This document shows positions 49,257-58,527 of a DNA stretch of 64,000 bases, in pieces. The DNA comes from Synechococcus sp. AG-670-F04 (GTDB taxonomy: Bacteria; Cyanobacteriota; Cyanobacteriia; PCC-6307; Cyanobiaceae), in assembly GCA_003211515.1 (NCBI GenBank), contig QCSN01000006.1:1-64000 (forward strand), in the 5' to 3' direction. Both the position numbers and the translations under genes were made by a program. A model generated the notes under the pieces. The model searched no databases. It was given only the letters and a program-made list of their open reading frames with translations, and was not told where the DNA came from. Position 1 is the first letter of the stretch; every line of letters starts with the position of its first letter.

Positions 49257-49454
49257 ATGCCGATCAAAAGTCTTGCCATTCTCTCGGTGCTGGCATCAAC
49301 AGCACTTCCAGTCAGCATGTTGTGCCTTCACGCCTATCAAGAGTCTCAAATCCCAGATTGCAGTTCCGATCTCCCTGCAACAACCACAACCTGCAGCGAA
49401 CGAATCACAGGCATGAAATACACCCCCACTGAATACCGGAGGATTTACAGCTGA
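49257..49454 (+). CDS. Small exported hypothetical protein (65 aa)
   Basis: From the ATG at 49257 the first ~28 residues (MPIKSLAILSVLASTALPVS) form a basic, hydrophobic signal peptide. The remainder is small and Cys/Thr-rich (IPDCSSDLPATTTTCSERI), so an exported peptide with one disulfide is possible. No family known. Frame and start are reasonable, but no Shine-Dalgarno was found. Confidence 0.45.
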   Translation: MPIKSLAILSVLASTALPVSMLCLHAYQESQIPDCSSDLPATTTTCSERITGMKYTPTEYRRIYS

Positions 49455-50369
49455 GGTAACTCCACACAATGAATCCAACACTGCATCATCCAAACGACGT
49501 CCCTAGCAGACATTTTTAAGCAGGCCTGATTGGGCCAATTCAAGCCAAACAGATCAACAGGAAAAACAAACATTGCTCCCATAAAACTCGGAATCTTTAC
49601 AACAATACACAACCAAAAACAATCCCCGAACGATCCTAATCACTATGCAATAAATTCAATTACACCAAGGACAGCTCTTCAACGACAAGCTACAACAATA
49701 CGCCATCATTAGGATACAAGTTTTACAAAATCAGGCAGCCAATCAGTCCAGGGAAACTCACACCAAAGGATGAACGAAATCAGCACAAAAACCACATACT
49801 GAGCGAGGCTCAATAAAAAGCGGCAGAGAGATGCGTTGACTTTTCATGGGCATTAAGGCTGCTGCGCGACGCGACAGCACACCAAAAGACCTCAAAGAGT
49901 TCCTTGCAAACGTAGGAGCCCATGAGGAATGACCACGCAAACATGAAGCGATGGAGGGGATCGAGGCATGGCCAAACAACGGGCTGAATCCACAACCGCT
50001 GAGCACCACTGCCGAGCGTCACAACCGCCCAACATTTCGCCTGCCTCACCACAGCGGCGATACATCCGTGATCCGATCGGCGCACAAATTTGACGCCAGA
50101 AACGCGCAAAGACCCGGTTCTTGATCGACTCGCAATGAAGTCTTCGGCCGCTTGAGCCGCCGATTTAGGCAGACGACAACCTCTTGCCACCAGGATTCTG
50201 CACGCGTTTAGCCGCAGCGGCTGACGCGGAAGGCCGACCAGGACTCATGCGGTTGTCAGCAAGGGCAAACAAAAGTCTTGGGGTTACTGTTCAACACCTC
50301 TAAATTTCTCCGTCAAACCGCTGGCGTCGCCGAAAGGGGCTCAACGGCCATCGCGAAACCCTTCAACTG
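49455..50369. other. Intergenic region without a convincing gene
   Basis: 915 bases. AT-rich to about 49800, then more G+C-rich. A minus-strand frame of 126 codons (49810-50190, GTG start) has two hydrophobic stretches and unusual Cys/Trp use; it could be a decayed membrane protein but is not supported. No tRNA or repeat was found. Confidence 0.4.
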
Positions 50370-50519
50370 ATGGACAAGACAGCAGCGATCAGGGAAGCCC
50401 AGCTCCAACGCCTCGAGGCGACCCTGGCATCCGGCCAGCCACAGCAGACAAAGACCCAACCGCAGCCAAAATCCCGCGAGCATTCCGAAAGCAAGGCCAT
50501 CGATCCCAACCAAAGCTGA
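50370..50519 (+). CDS. Possible small hydrophilic protein (49 aa)
   Basis: From the ATG at 50370 the frame reads MDKTAAIREAQLQRLEATLA, a helical start, then a Gln/Pro/Ser-rich tail. Coding character continues upstream in the same frame (NRWRRRKGLNGHRETLQL) to a TAA-ATT at ~50304, so the original start could be an ATG that has changed to ATT. The minus strand has a 73-codon hydrophobic frame across the same bases which I judge to be a shadow. Confidence 0.35.
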   Translation: MDKTAAIREAQLQRLEATLASGQPQQTKTQPQPKSREHSESKAIDPNQS

Positions 50520-51217
50520 GCGGTCCTGCCACACCAGGAGACCTCGCGAGGCATGGATCAGCCCTCATGCACCATGACCGCGCTGCTTGGCAGCTGAACA
50601 GCTGTTGATCAATAGAAGTGATTGTGGCTCGTGCGGACCCAATCTCATGGCCCACCAGGAAGGAAGGCTGGGATTAAATCCAGCCCCAAAAAGAACGGTG
50701 TCGTGATCCTAACGAACCGCCACAAAACAGATCAATTAATCACAAGACATTTTTCGAGCAGACGAGGATCCTTCTGTTAAATAAATAAAGCAATGGCAGA
50801 ATCGCTAGTCATTACAATGGCTTAGCGTCCATTCATCAAAAGCTAATCACCAATAGGTTGAGGCATTGTGCTTGTAATTCTCTGCACGCCAGGTGTTTCA
50901 GGTTGCATCTTGGCTCAGAAGGCTATCCAGGTTGGTGATCAAGCCCAGACCAAAGACACATCTTGTACGGGCTGACGGCATAGAGAGAATTGGGACACAT
51001 CCAAAACCAATCTGGCAAGCCAGCAGCAAGCCAAGCAAGACGATGAGCGATGACTGGGAATGCGGGCAGCGGCGAAAAGCGCGACCGCATCAAAGCCCGT
51101 CGCCGATGGGGGATCTGCACGGCTCAAGCTCAGCCCTCGGTTGCCGGGACATGTGATCCGATAGTGACAACAAGCGGGCAGGGATGCCATGACAAGAGAA
51201 AGGATGCGATCCATTTC
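50520..51217. other. Intergenic region without a convincing gene
   Basis: 698 bases. The 50700-50900 part is AT-rich. Overlapping frames on both strands have low protein character. No tRNA, terminator or repeat was found. Confidence 0.4.
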
Positions 51218-51466
51218 GTGAACACAACGCAGAGGCTGGCGACTCATCAACCGGTCGAAGACACACTGATCGACGCCTTGAGGGGGTGCAGACGCACAGA
51301 AGAGCTTCAAACGTTGGAGCAACGCCTTGCTCAAAACAGCACGATGCCGCCTTTATTCGACTGGATCTGCGATCTCCTAGTTCAACGCCGCATCTCCCGG
51401 GCATTAGCAGCAAGACTTCTCAAACAACTTCACGATGGCCAATCAAGTTGTGATTTGCAGTTGTGA
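51218..51466 (+). CDS. Small helical hypothetical protein (82 aa)
   Basis: From the GTG at 51218 the product reads as helical and basic at the end (LFDWICDLLVQRRISRALAARLLKQL). The upstream part of the longer frame (from 51050) has no protein character. No domain recognised. Confidence rests on amino-acid make-up only. Confidence 0.4.
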   Translation: MNTTQRLATHQPVEDTLIDALRGCRRTEELQTLEQRLAQNSTMPPLFDWICDLLVQRRISRALAARLLKQLHDGQSSCDLQL

Positions 51467-51618
51467 TTGTGGAAAGACGACAAATTAAGGCATGGTTCGT
51501 TCCTGAAGACAAACAGAACGAATATTGGTTTTAAAGTATCAAGCAAAGTGTGTATCTAACAAGAAGTCACAAAAAATAATACAATATAAATCAAGGGGAT
51601 TGCAGTCAACCAAAAAGG

Positions 51619-52020
51619 TCAAAACATCCCTAAACCTCGGAACAGACCCTTGCTCAGGACAACCAAAACGGTAATAGACGTAAATGCGACCAAATTCACA
51701 TTAGCCAGTGTAAATATTGCCGGACTACTCTGAACATTTTCAGCACTACCTTCTTGAGAAGAAACGCTATCTTTACCCCAATAACCAAAGACAAAGAGAT
51801 TTTTCTGAGTCAATCTACGAGGTCGTGAGATTGCTCCATAACCATATTTCTCAATTGTCGCCTGCTGCTGAGCAATGATTTCTGATTCTTTCCTGAAAAT
51901 CCGAAGAACCCAATCAGCATGGGAAAGGATTCCAATCGAAACCCAAACAATGCTTGATATGCCTACCAGTGCAGGGAGCGCATTCATGTTGATATTCAAA
52001 ATTAAATCATGACGAGGCAT
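51619..52020 (-). CDS. Membrane protein with two predicted helices (133 aa)
   Basis: 133 residues, AT-rich; a second start at residue 12 (MNALPALVG) is possible. The first helix is ALVGISSIVWVSIGIL and the second NLVAFTSITVLVVLSKGLF near the C-terminus, with a charged loop (RKESEIIAQQQATIEKYGYGAISRPRRL) between. No known family. Likely inner membrane or thylakoid. Confidence 0.6.
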   Translation of the reverse strand: MPRHDLILNINMNALPALVGISSIVWVSIGILSHADWVLRIFRKESEIIAQQQATIEKYGYGAISRPRRLTQKNLFVFGYWGKDSVSSQEGSAENVQSSPAIFTLANVNLVAFTSITVLVVLSKGLFRGLGMF

Positions 52021-52252
52021 GATCGCGACATTACAACAAAAGAGGCAGTCGACACTATCTTATGAGTCAAATCAAAAAAACAATGAGCCAATTTGGCGAG
52101 AACTATCTTCCCGATTGCGTAACATATGCATTGCGACAAAGAAAATATGTCATCAACACTTGGCAGATTACTCACATAGAAGATGGGACAAACTGCGTTG
52201 AGGAGCCGTGAACTTGAAGACCTTCCTCACACCGCACTCCTTAACGGACAGA

Positions 52253-52762
52253 TCACTGTTTAATCCGCGTCAGATTTGGCAACCCTTCCACAGAGGCAAA
52301 GGTCACCAATAAAACAACCGGTTCTACCCCTTGATTAACGACGTAATGGGGTTCATCTGGAGAGCCTTCAAGAAAACCTCCGCCAGCGGGAATCACATCC
52401 CTGAGTTCTTGCCCATCAACAAGGCGAACATTGGTCAACGTTCCTTCCTGAACATAAACAATGACAGGTGAAGGGTGAACGTGCAGGGGAAATTTCGCGC
52501 CAGCGGGCAGCGTCGCCCGAAAAAATCTCATTTCCGGTTTGCCCGCTGGATATTGAACGTGCCGTCCGCCAAGCGTCTGATTAACACTGAGGAGCTCTTC
52601 CAAAATCGGCTTTGGAGCCGCCAAAACAGGGGTCAGGAGCAAATAGAGAGACGCACCGATGGCACCGGCACTTTTAATCAACAACGACTTCAAGGCAAAA
52701 CAGAAGCAAATGAAAGTATACTCGCGCAATTTAAAATTAAACCCCTCAGGCAAGACATTCAT
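52253..52762 (-). CDS. Exported cupin protein
   Basis: 169 residues. N-terminal hydrophobic helix (SAGAIGASLYLLLTPVLAA) is a likely signal peptide ending near residue 48; a shorter start close to it is possible. The mature part is a small cupin with metal ligands in FPLHVHPSPVIVYVQEG (His-x-His, Glu-type position), then PHYVVNQG. Metal-dependent small-molecule enzyme or sensor in the periplasm is likely. AT-rich neighbourhood. Confidence 0.78.
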   Translation of the reverse strand: MNVLPEGFNFKLREYTFICFCFALKSLLIKSAGAIGASLYLLLTPVLAAPKPILEELLSVNQTLGGRHVQYPAGKPEMRFFRATLPAGAKFPLHVHPSPVIVYVQEGTLTNVRLVDGQELRDVIPAGGGFLEGSPDEPHYVVNQGVEPVVLLVTFASVEGLPNLTRIKQ

Positions 52763-52964
52763 CCAACGAACTCATGGCATAGCCATTCTGAGGAGATCGG
52801 TGAGCGATAAAAATTCAACTGCATTGACGAACGGTATCACGATCGCGCTGTACAAAAACAAAAATGACGACATAAAAGCTAAAGATATGACCAATCAAAT
52901 GCATCTCTTAGAAACAAAGGATGAAACAAAAGATAAAGCTCACTACCAAGACAAAATTATGCCC

Positions 52965-53165
52965 TCAATCCTTCATTCGGCCAAGCCGTATTTGACGGCG
53001 GATCACGTTTTCAAGATGCTGCACCCTGCGTTCTAGCTCTTCAATCCTGGCCTGCAGAGACAACTCCTGAGCGTCACGGCCGTCGTCAATGTACTGACGC
53101 CCTTCATTCATCATCTCCGTATACGTGAGCGCGCGTGGTGGTTCAGGAACATTCTGACTAGCCAT
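52965..53165 (-). CDS. Coiled-coil small protein (66 aa)
   Basis: From the ATG at 53165 the product is ASQNVPEPPRALTYTEMMNEG, then a heptad-patterned coiled coil (LQARIEELERRVQHLENVIRRQIRLG). This compact shape is typical of small cyanobacterial proteins. A longer frame to 53507 carries 114 extra residues with unusual composition and is treated as non-coding, though not excluded. Confidence 0.6.
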   Translation of the reverse strand: MASQNVPEPPRALTYTEMMNEGRQYIDDGRDAQELSLQARIEELERRVQHLENVIRRQIRLGRMKD

Positions 53166-54206
53166 CAAAATCTCAAAGGGGTAACAAACGCGCTGCCATC
53201 GTGATTCAAGCAGGATGTTCTCCAGAAGGCAAAACAGTGACAGAGTCCAAAGCACGTCGGGGAAACCCTCCCGAACTCGCCTAGAGAGTGCCAGAAGAGC
53301 CCCCAAATTAAATAGGTGAAAAACCTTGCCATAAACGCGCCTATTAATCATATCTCGACACACAGCACGGAGGCAAGACAAACTGGGCCAAACTGTATTG
53401 GTAGCGAGACATTGACGATTTACATATAAGGAGGGTACAAGCATCACCTTCTTTGCTTGATCGATTGCATTGTTGATCAGTCTTTCTTCAGTCTGCAGTC
53501 CATACACTTAAGTACAGTGCTACAGAATAAAGGGTTTGCCTGGGTTTTATTAGCCAGCTACAACTGAAATAGTGTATCAAGATTGCCATCGACTAACGCT
53601 TTAACGCGAGTGCAGATCTGGTTGGAGCCCCCTAAAATGAGGCATCATTACCGCACCTTGCAGCACCTTAAATTAATGGAAGCCATGAAATAAAAAACCC
53701 ACAGTGGGCAGAGCTAGTAAGTGTGTATTTTTTGAGGGGAGATCGATAGCAACACAGCAATGCCACCTGCTTGGCCCGATGATTCGCTTTCCGGTTCACC
53801 GTAATGGGTTTTGTATAGCTTTCAGCTCTAGTGGCATAGGACATCAGGGCTTCCGCGTTGCCAACATAACCTGTAAAGCCCAAGATCTTGGCCATACGCT
53901 CTGTAGGTGCCAATAACGACAACAAAAGCGATTGAAATGAGTGGTTACACTCGACAGATAGGGGATGTGGAGAGCATCGATCCGATATGCATATAACCCA
54001 TAGTCACTGTCAGAGTGCTTTACCATTCGGGTAACTTTGCTTCCAGATCCCCTCTATTTGGGGTGGGGTGTGGGCACTGGTTAACCGCAATCAATTGCGT
54101 TTAGAAGTGCATTAAAGAGGATTATCCCTAATTAAGGTTAAATAGATATTGCCAAACGGCTTTAGGGCTGGTAAAAAATTAAAATCAAAGTGCTAAACAT
54201 CACAAA
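53166..54206. other. Long AT-rich stretch without a convincing gene
   Basis: 1041 bases. On the minus strand a frame from 53895 (MAKILGFTGYVGNAEALMSYA) to 53668 has acceptable composition but no known relative and no Shine-Dalgarno. The T/G-rich block TTTGGGGTGGGG near 54057 is not a recognisable element. No tRNA found. Confidence 0.35.
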
Positions 54207-54434
54207 ATGTATGGACTTGACCAATATTTCCTCCTTGAATGGTTATCTGCCTGGCTTGTCCTCAATTGGGGAGCCCACCTTGCCTTAAGCCGGCAAACAG
54301 ATGAGGAGAATTTCAGCGGGCAAGACAAACGCCAATGGCCAAGGCTGAACGAACAGTTCATTTTCATACTCAACTCAGCATTCATTGCCTGGTTGATCCA
54401 GTGGAGCTGGCAGCTGCTCCCACCAATAGGTTGA
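54207..54434 (+). CDS. Small membrane protein (75 aa)
   Basis: 75 residues with two hydrophobic helices (FLLEWLSAWLVLNWGAHLAL and FILNSAFIAWLIQWSWQLLP) and a hydrophilic charged loop between them. Trp-rich. No family recognised. Stands alone. Confidence 0.55.
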   Translation: MYGLDQYFLLEWLSAWLVLNWGAHLALSRQTDEENFSGQDKRQWPRLNEQFIFILNSAFIAWLIQWSWQLLPPIG

Positions 54435-54610
54435 TCTGAACAAAAAATGCGATACAAAATTAATCTTGAAGATCCTAATTCATTGATCTATATCACCTAA
54501 TTGAGTGAACCACTCCGATACACAAAAAAGCACTGCATGACGTCTGGGCAATAAAAACCTCCGCCATTTCTGACGGGGCTGGTGATTGCATTGATTCTGC
54601 AAGGAATTGA

Positions 54611-55601
54611 TCAGGAACCGCACGACCTGTCCTGTTGTTCAAGACCTACGCTGGAATTCAAACCCTGTATTTCTGCCAGGACACCGGAAACACGTCGTCG
54701 CTGATCATCATCCATAAACTCAACATCTGTCGAAACAACAAGACTGCCTGCTGCATTAAAAGCAAAATCTAAATCTTGATATGATAGATTGCGATAAGAC
54801 ACGACTTCAAACTGAATTCTGTCACCAAGATTTTCAAAGTCTGTCATCAGATCCCTGCTGATTCCATAAAGATGGTCATTGCTTTGACCAACAACGAAAT
54901 GATCAACGCCTCGTCCCCCTGTCATTGTGTCCGAGTCACTGGCACCCTTGAGATAATCATGATCAGCCCCTCACAACAACGTATCTCTTTCTTGACCGCC
55001 GTTTAAACGATCATCACCAATACCACCGTCTAGATAGGCTCCTCCGAAGTGTGGTGCATAAAGGGAGTCGTCTCCCTCTTCTCCGTATGCATAATCTGCC
55101 CTGATTGTGTCATCCCCTCGACCGCCATACACGGAGTCAACTCCTTCGGTTGGTCGGTTTCTTAGGCAATCGCCGTAAAGATGATCATCTCCATCACCAC
55201 CATAAATCAGATCACTTCGATGGAAACCGTTAATCGTCTCATCGCCATTCGTCCCAGGAATATAATCATTATAGCTTGTACCATTAATCTCTCCATCTTC
55301 ATCTGTATTTTCACTCGGCTCGATCAAATTAAAGTCTTTCCAGATCGACTTGGGTGGATTCTTGGGGTCCTACCAAAGCTTGGGTTGTAAGTCGCTAAGA
55401 TCAATCTTGGATGCATCATAAATCTTTTTGAATTTTTCGCTGGGCTTGAACTGCTTTGATTCCGGATTGAAAGAAAAAGAGGGATACATAGTGATTCAGG
55501 GTATGGCTTTTGTCGTTGGGGTCTTCCCCGCCGATGCACACACCATCTCCGGAATCACTGCACCACTCGATGACCTGAGTCGACTCTATCTGTGAGGTTG
55601 G
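54611..55601 (-). pseudogene. RTX calcium-binding protein gene with two nonsense codons and a frameshift
   Basis: The minus strand carries nonapeptide repeats of the GGxGxDxxx type: LIYGGDGDDHLYGD, SVYGGRGDDTI, YLDGGIGDDRLNGG, TMTGGRGVDHFVVG. Counting from an ATG at 55489 one frame runs to 54611 (293 codons) but is stopped by TAG at 55370-55372, after QPKLW, and by TGA at 54971-54973, in RDTLL-stop-GADHDYLKG, where GGA for glycine would restore the repeat. Further upstream, coding character continues in the next frame (VIEWCSDSGDGVCIGGEDPN up to HTLNH, to 55601), so a one-base shift lies near 55489. The C-terminus (DFENLGDRIQFEVVSY) is the normal end of RTX proteins, which are exported by type I systems. 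AT-rich neighbourhood. Confidence 0.8.
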
Positions 55602-55996
55602 TCACAGCCACGAACAACTGTGGCAAAGGCTTTTTTTTCCACGACCCGAGAGTGGAAAGTAGCCAAACTGAGATGAGCATTGCCAGATGAATCAATCTGA
55701 AAAAAAATGGGAATCCCTGGCCAACTCAGCTCAAGGACTCGAAGCGTTGTGGGCAACGAACCAACAGCACCAGTAAGCCTGGAATGGCGTGAGGGATGTC
55801 TTGGAGAGAAGGATCAGCTCTACAGAACCCTGTTGCGCCGCAACATCAGAAGAAGCAAGTACCGCAGGGTTCAACTGACAATGAGAGTCAAGCTTTTATC
55901 ATCCTGCTGGCTTTAAGTATGAGATCAACTTCGGGAGCAGAGAGCCATATCCCGATTGGGACGTGTCTCGTCAGATGACGGAGCGAGGAATCTTGA
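55602..55996. other. Gap between RTX pseudogene and tRNA-Val
   Basis: 395 bases with a T-tract at 55631-55638. A plus-strand 29-codon frame at 55687 (MNQSEKKWESLANSAQ) and an overlapping 69-codon frame at 55707 have no support. No other RNA gene was seen. Confidence 0.4.
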
Positions 55997-56068
55997 TGGG
56001 CGATCACAGGATCGAACTGTGGACAGCCTGCTTGTAAGGCAGGTGCTCTACCGCTGAGCTAATCGCCC
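55997..56068 (-). tRNA. trnV: tRNA-Val (anticodon UAC)
   Basis: Read on the minus strand, the sequence folds to a full cloverleaf: acceptor stem GGGCGAT pairs with ATCGCCC, the D arm is AGCTCAGCGGTAGAGC, the anticodon stem CTGCC/GGCAG-like (CCTGC with GCAGG) holds a seven-base loop CTTACAA with anticodon TAC, and the T arm has TTCGATC. Discriminator base A. No CCA is encoded at the 3' end. About 72 bases. Confidence 0.95.
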
Positions 56069-56127
56069 AATCAGGTCAATTTTGCCAGAACGCGGCAACC
56101 TAACCCTAGTGCGTCAACGAGCTCGAC

Positions 56128-56685
56128 TTGGCATCCGGCCGACAACACGATCGCGCCACCTGGTTTTGGAGCCTGCCGCTGGGAGCCGCAGTGGGCTTGA
56201 TCTGGGGTTGGACGGACGGGATCACTGCGGCAATAGCCTTTCTGTTTGGTGGCCTATGGCTTTCCCCTGATCTCGACACCCGCTCCAAAGCACTGCATCG
56301 ATGGGGACGGCTGGGTTTTATCTGGTGGCCCTATCGGCGTCTGATCCGCCATCGATCCATCTGGTCCCACGGTCCGCTGATCGGTACGACAGTTCGCCTG
56401 GTAAATCTGCTGGGTTGGCTGATCCTGGTGATCTTCCTGGTGCCATCTCTCAACTTGACGGTCGTAACCGAGAGTGCACAGCAATGGATGAACAATCACC
56501 CTCGACAAATCATCACCATCGCTTTGGCGCTGGAGAGCAGCACCTGGTTGCACCTCGTCCTCGACGGAGATCCCTGGCCTGTGGAATGGTCACATCGCCG
56601 CAATAGGTCATCAAACAAACTTTGCACGCGAGACAAGCGTGTTCAACGACACAGCATCTCTTCATCAAGATCGACAAATTCGTGA
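56128..56685 (+). CDS. DUF2227-type membrane metal-binding protein
   Basis: 185 residues from a TTG. Four hydrophobic segments and the family signature FLFGGLWLSPDLDTRSKALHRWGRLGFIWWPYRRLIRHRSIWSHGPL, with Asp and His residues likely to bind a metal ion. Such proteins form a cyanobacterial and bacterial family of unknown activity; the layout resembles phosphatase-like membrane hydrolases. The last ~30 residues are polar. Confidence 0.75.
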   Translation: MASGRQHDRATWFWSLPLGAAVGLIWGWTDGITAAIAFLFGGLWLSPDLDTRSKALHRWGRLGFIWWPYRRLIRHRSIWSHGPLIGTTVRLVNLLGWLILVIFLVPSLNLTVVTESAQQWMNNHPRQIITIALALESSTWLHLVLDGDPWPVEWSHRRNRSSNKLCTRDKRVQRHSISSSRSTNS

Positions 56686-56705
56686 AGCCATGAATTGCGT
56701 CACGA

Positions 56706-58139
56706 ATGGCGGGTAATCACGGACATCACCACTACCACGACAACACCAGCAGTCATAACAGCAAGGGGAGAGGTCAATCACCCAGCCCGATAATTGGATT
56801 GTGCGGTTTTCTCAAAGATGACGATCGCAAGTGGGACAATACTTTTAGAGCGACCATTCAATCATGGAAGCTGACAATCAGAAATTCAAAGGAATTTCAC
56901 GCCGGAAATATCACTTTACTCGAGAAAATACAATCTAAAACCGCGGATAAACGCACCAAAAAACATGGCAATGCCGACCATACTATTGCGATCGACAGCG
57001 GCTGCCCGCCGCACAACAATCGGAATATCAACAATGAGATCAAAAACACCAAGAATTCATTTTATCTGATCAATACCCACGGCCATCATGATCACATCCT
57101 CGGAAATTCCATTTTCAGCGATGCCGGGGCCAACATCATCGCCCACGCCAACGCCAGGAAACAGATGGTGGCACTGAAAGATTTTGATCCTACTGGCCTA
57201 CCTGATATTACCTTTAGAGATGAAATGAGCTTGTTTGTTGACGACATCGTCGTACGATTGATACACCTTCCTGCAGGGCATACAAATGGAGATTTAGCCA
57301 TTTGGGTACCCAAACTCAATCTTCTCTTCACAGGCGATACTTATATGACGGGCGGCTATCCTTTAATTGACCTTAGGAGTGGAACAATTCGCGGCCTGAT
57401 CAAGGCGATCACAACAATGATTCGACTTGCAGGAGACGACACGTTAATCATCCCAGGCCATGGCAATCTCGAAAAAAAAGCCGATGGAACTATTGAAGGC
57501 CCAAATCGAGAGGACTTGATTCAATACCGCCACATGTTGCGTACAGTGACAGCAGAGGTTGAGAAACTCAAGCAGCTAGGTTATAGCCTACAGGAAATCA
57601 ATACCCAAAAACCAACTCAAAACTTTGACCGAGAATGGGATAAAAATTTAATCTGCCCTGAAAACTTTGTATCATTTATATACAACTCATTACCAGGGAA
57701 GAAAGACACGATTACGCCTTGCTCAGACAGCCATAGAGTCGATTTCTCACCACCCAGACAGCAGAAAAAAGCATCAAAAAAGCGATTTAAAACCGAACAA
57801 CTTGACCGCAAAAATAAGATAATCCCACAAGATTGCCTTGCAAAAGAAGGAATAATATTACCTCACGACGAGCTCATTGGAACAAGCAAAGCCAGGACAA
57901 TCCTCGACGTTGAATCAACCCAGTCAAGTGGTTGGAGGCAAATGAACACATCAGGTCATCAATGGTTCGATGATCGCTCCAGAAAGAACAAGCTTGTACT
58001 AGAAATAAACACCTCTGAGCCCAACACTGTCTTTAACGACTCACTGAATCCCAGCGACATCGCATTAACGGGGTTGAACTTCTTCCACACCACACCAGAA
58101 AATGTAGCGAACCTTTCAAGCAACCTACAAATGACATGA
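56706..58139 (+). CDS. Metallo-beta-lactamase-fold protein with long C-terminal region
   Basis: 477 residues, AT-rich. Metal ligands are complete: H125, H127, D129 and H130 (NTHGHHDH), H192 (AGHTNG), D211 (FTGDTY) and H252 (IPGHGN). The domain spans ~70-260 and looks like the quinoprotein-relay/SoxH branch. The N-terminus is His-rich (HGHHHYHD), as in the 952-residue cupin protein. The C-terminal ~200 residues have no known domain. No signal peptide. The substrate is unknown. Starts 20 bases after the DUF2227 gene. Confidence 0.8.
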   Translation: MAGNHGHHHYHDNTSSHNSKGRGQSPSPIIGLCGFLKDDDRKWDNTFRATIQSWKLTIRNSKEFHAGNITLLEKIQSKTADKRTKKHGNADHTIAIDSGCPPHNNRNINNEIKNTKNSFYLINTHGHHDHILGNSIFSDAGANIIAHANARKQMVALKDFDPTGLPDITFRDEMSLFVDDIVVRLIHLPAGHTNGDLAIWVPKLNLLFTGDTYMTGGYPLIDLRSGTIRGLIKAITTMIRLAGDDTLIIPGHGNLEKKADGTIEGPNREDLIQYRHMLRTVTAEVEKLKQLGYSLQEINTQKPTQNFDREWDKNLICPENFVSFIYNSLPGKKDTITPCSDSHRVDFSPPRQQKKASKKRFKTEQLDRKNKIIPQDCLAKEGIILPHDELIGTSKARTILDVESTQSSGWRQMNTSGHQWFDDRSRKNKLVLEINTSEPNTVFNDSLNPSDIALTGLNFFHTTPENVANLSSNLQMT

Positions 58140-58173
58140 ATTGCTTGATGCAACCCTTTCGAACAAAACAGAA

Positions 58174-58422
58174 TCACCCGCCATTGCAGTAGCGCACAGC
58201 CATTGCTTTGACGCCACGTTCGAGCGTCTTTGGGGCCTCATCCTTCTTCAGAGACATCATCGTGCTCACACAATCGTTGAAGTTTTTTGCCTGCTGAGAA
58301 CGCTGTGCATCATTACTGAGTGCCGCATCAAGTTGCAAAAAGATTCCAATTAACGTTCCCGTTGAGACCAAAGCAAGAACAGGAAATAAATGACCATTAA
58401 CTAGATCACGTGCTTTTGACAT
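58174..58422 (-). CDS. Small membrane-anchored hypothetical protein (82 aa)
   Basis: From the ATG at 58422 the product has one N-terminal hydrophobic helix (HLFPVLALVSTGTLIGIFL) and then a polar part with two cysteines (NDCVSTMMSL, RYCNGG). One-helix anchor or uncleaved signal. No family known. The frame continues upstream to 58461, but without a family argument. Confidence 0.55.
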   Translation of the reverse strand: MSKARDLVNGHLFPVLALVSTGTLIGIFLQLDAALSNDAQRSQQAKNFNDCVSTMMSLKKDEAPKTLERGVKAMAVRYCNGG

Positions 58423-58527
58423 TGGATCTTTCACCCCGCTGTCCCCAAAACATTGCCACAAAATTCTGTATATGGTCGAAATTTGGATGACCTTTCTTCC
58501 ATTTCACACCCGTTGCGTCGAGATGAG

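Noticed and set aside
49810-50190. 126-codon minus frame in the 49-50 kb gap
   Set aside because: Odd Cys/Trp use, no known relative; could be a decayed membrane gene but is not supported.
55687-55916. Short plus frames between RTX pseudogene and tRNA-Val
   Set aside because: Two overlapping frames with no start signal or relative; could be remnants but not supported.
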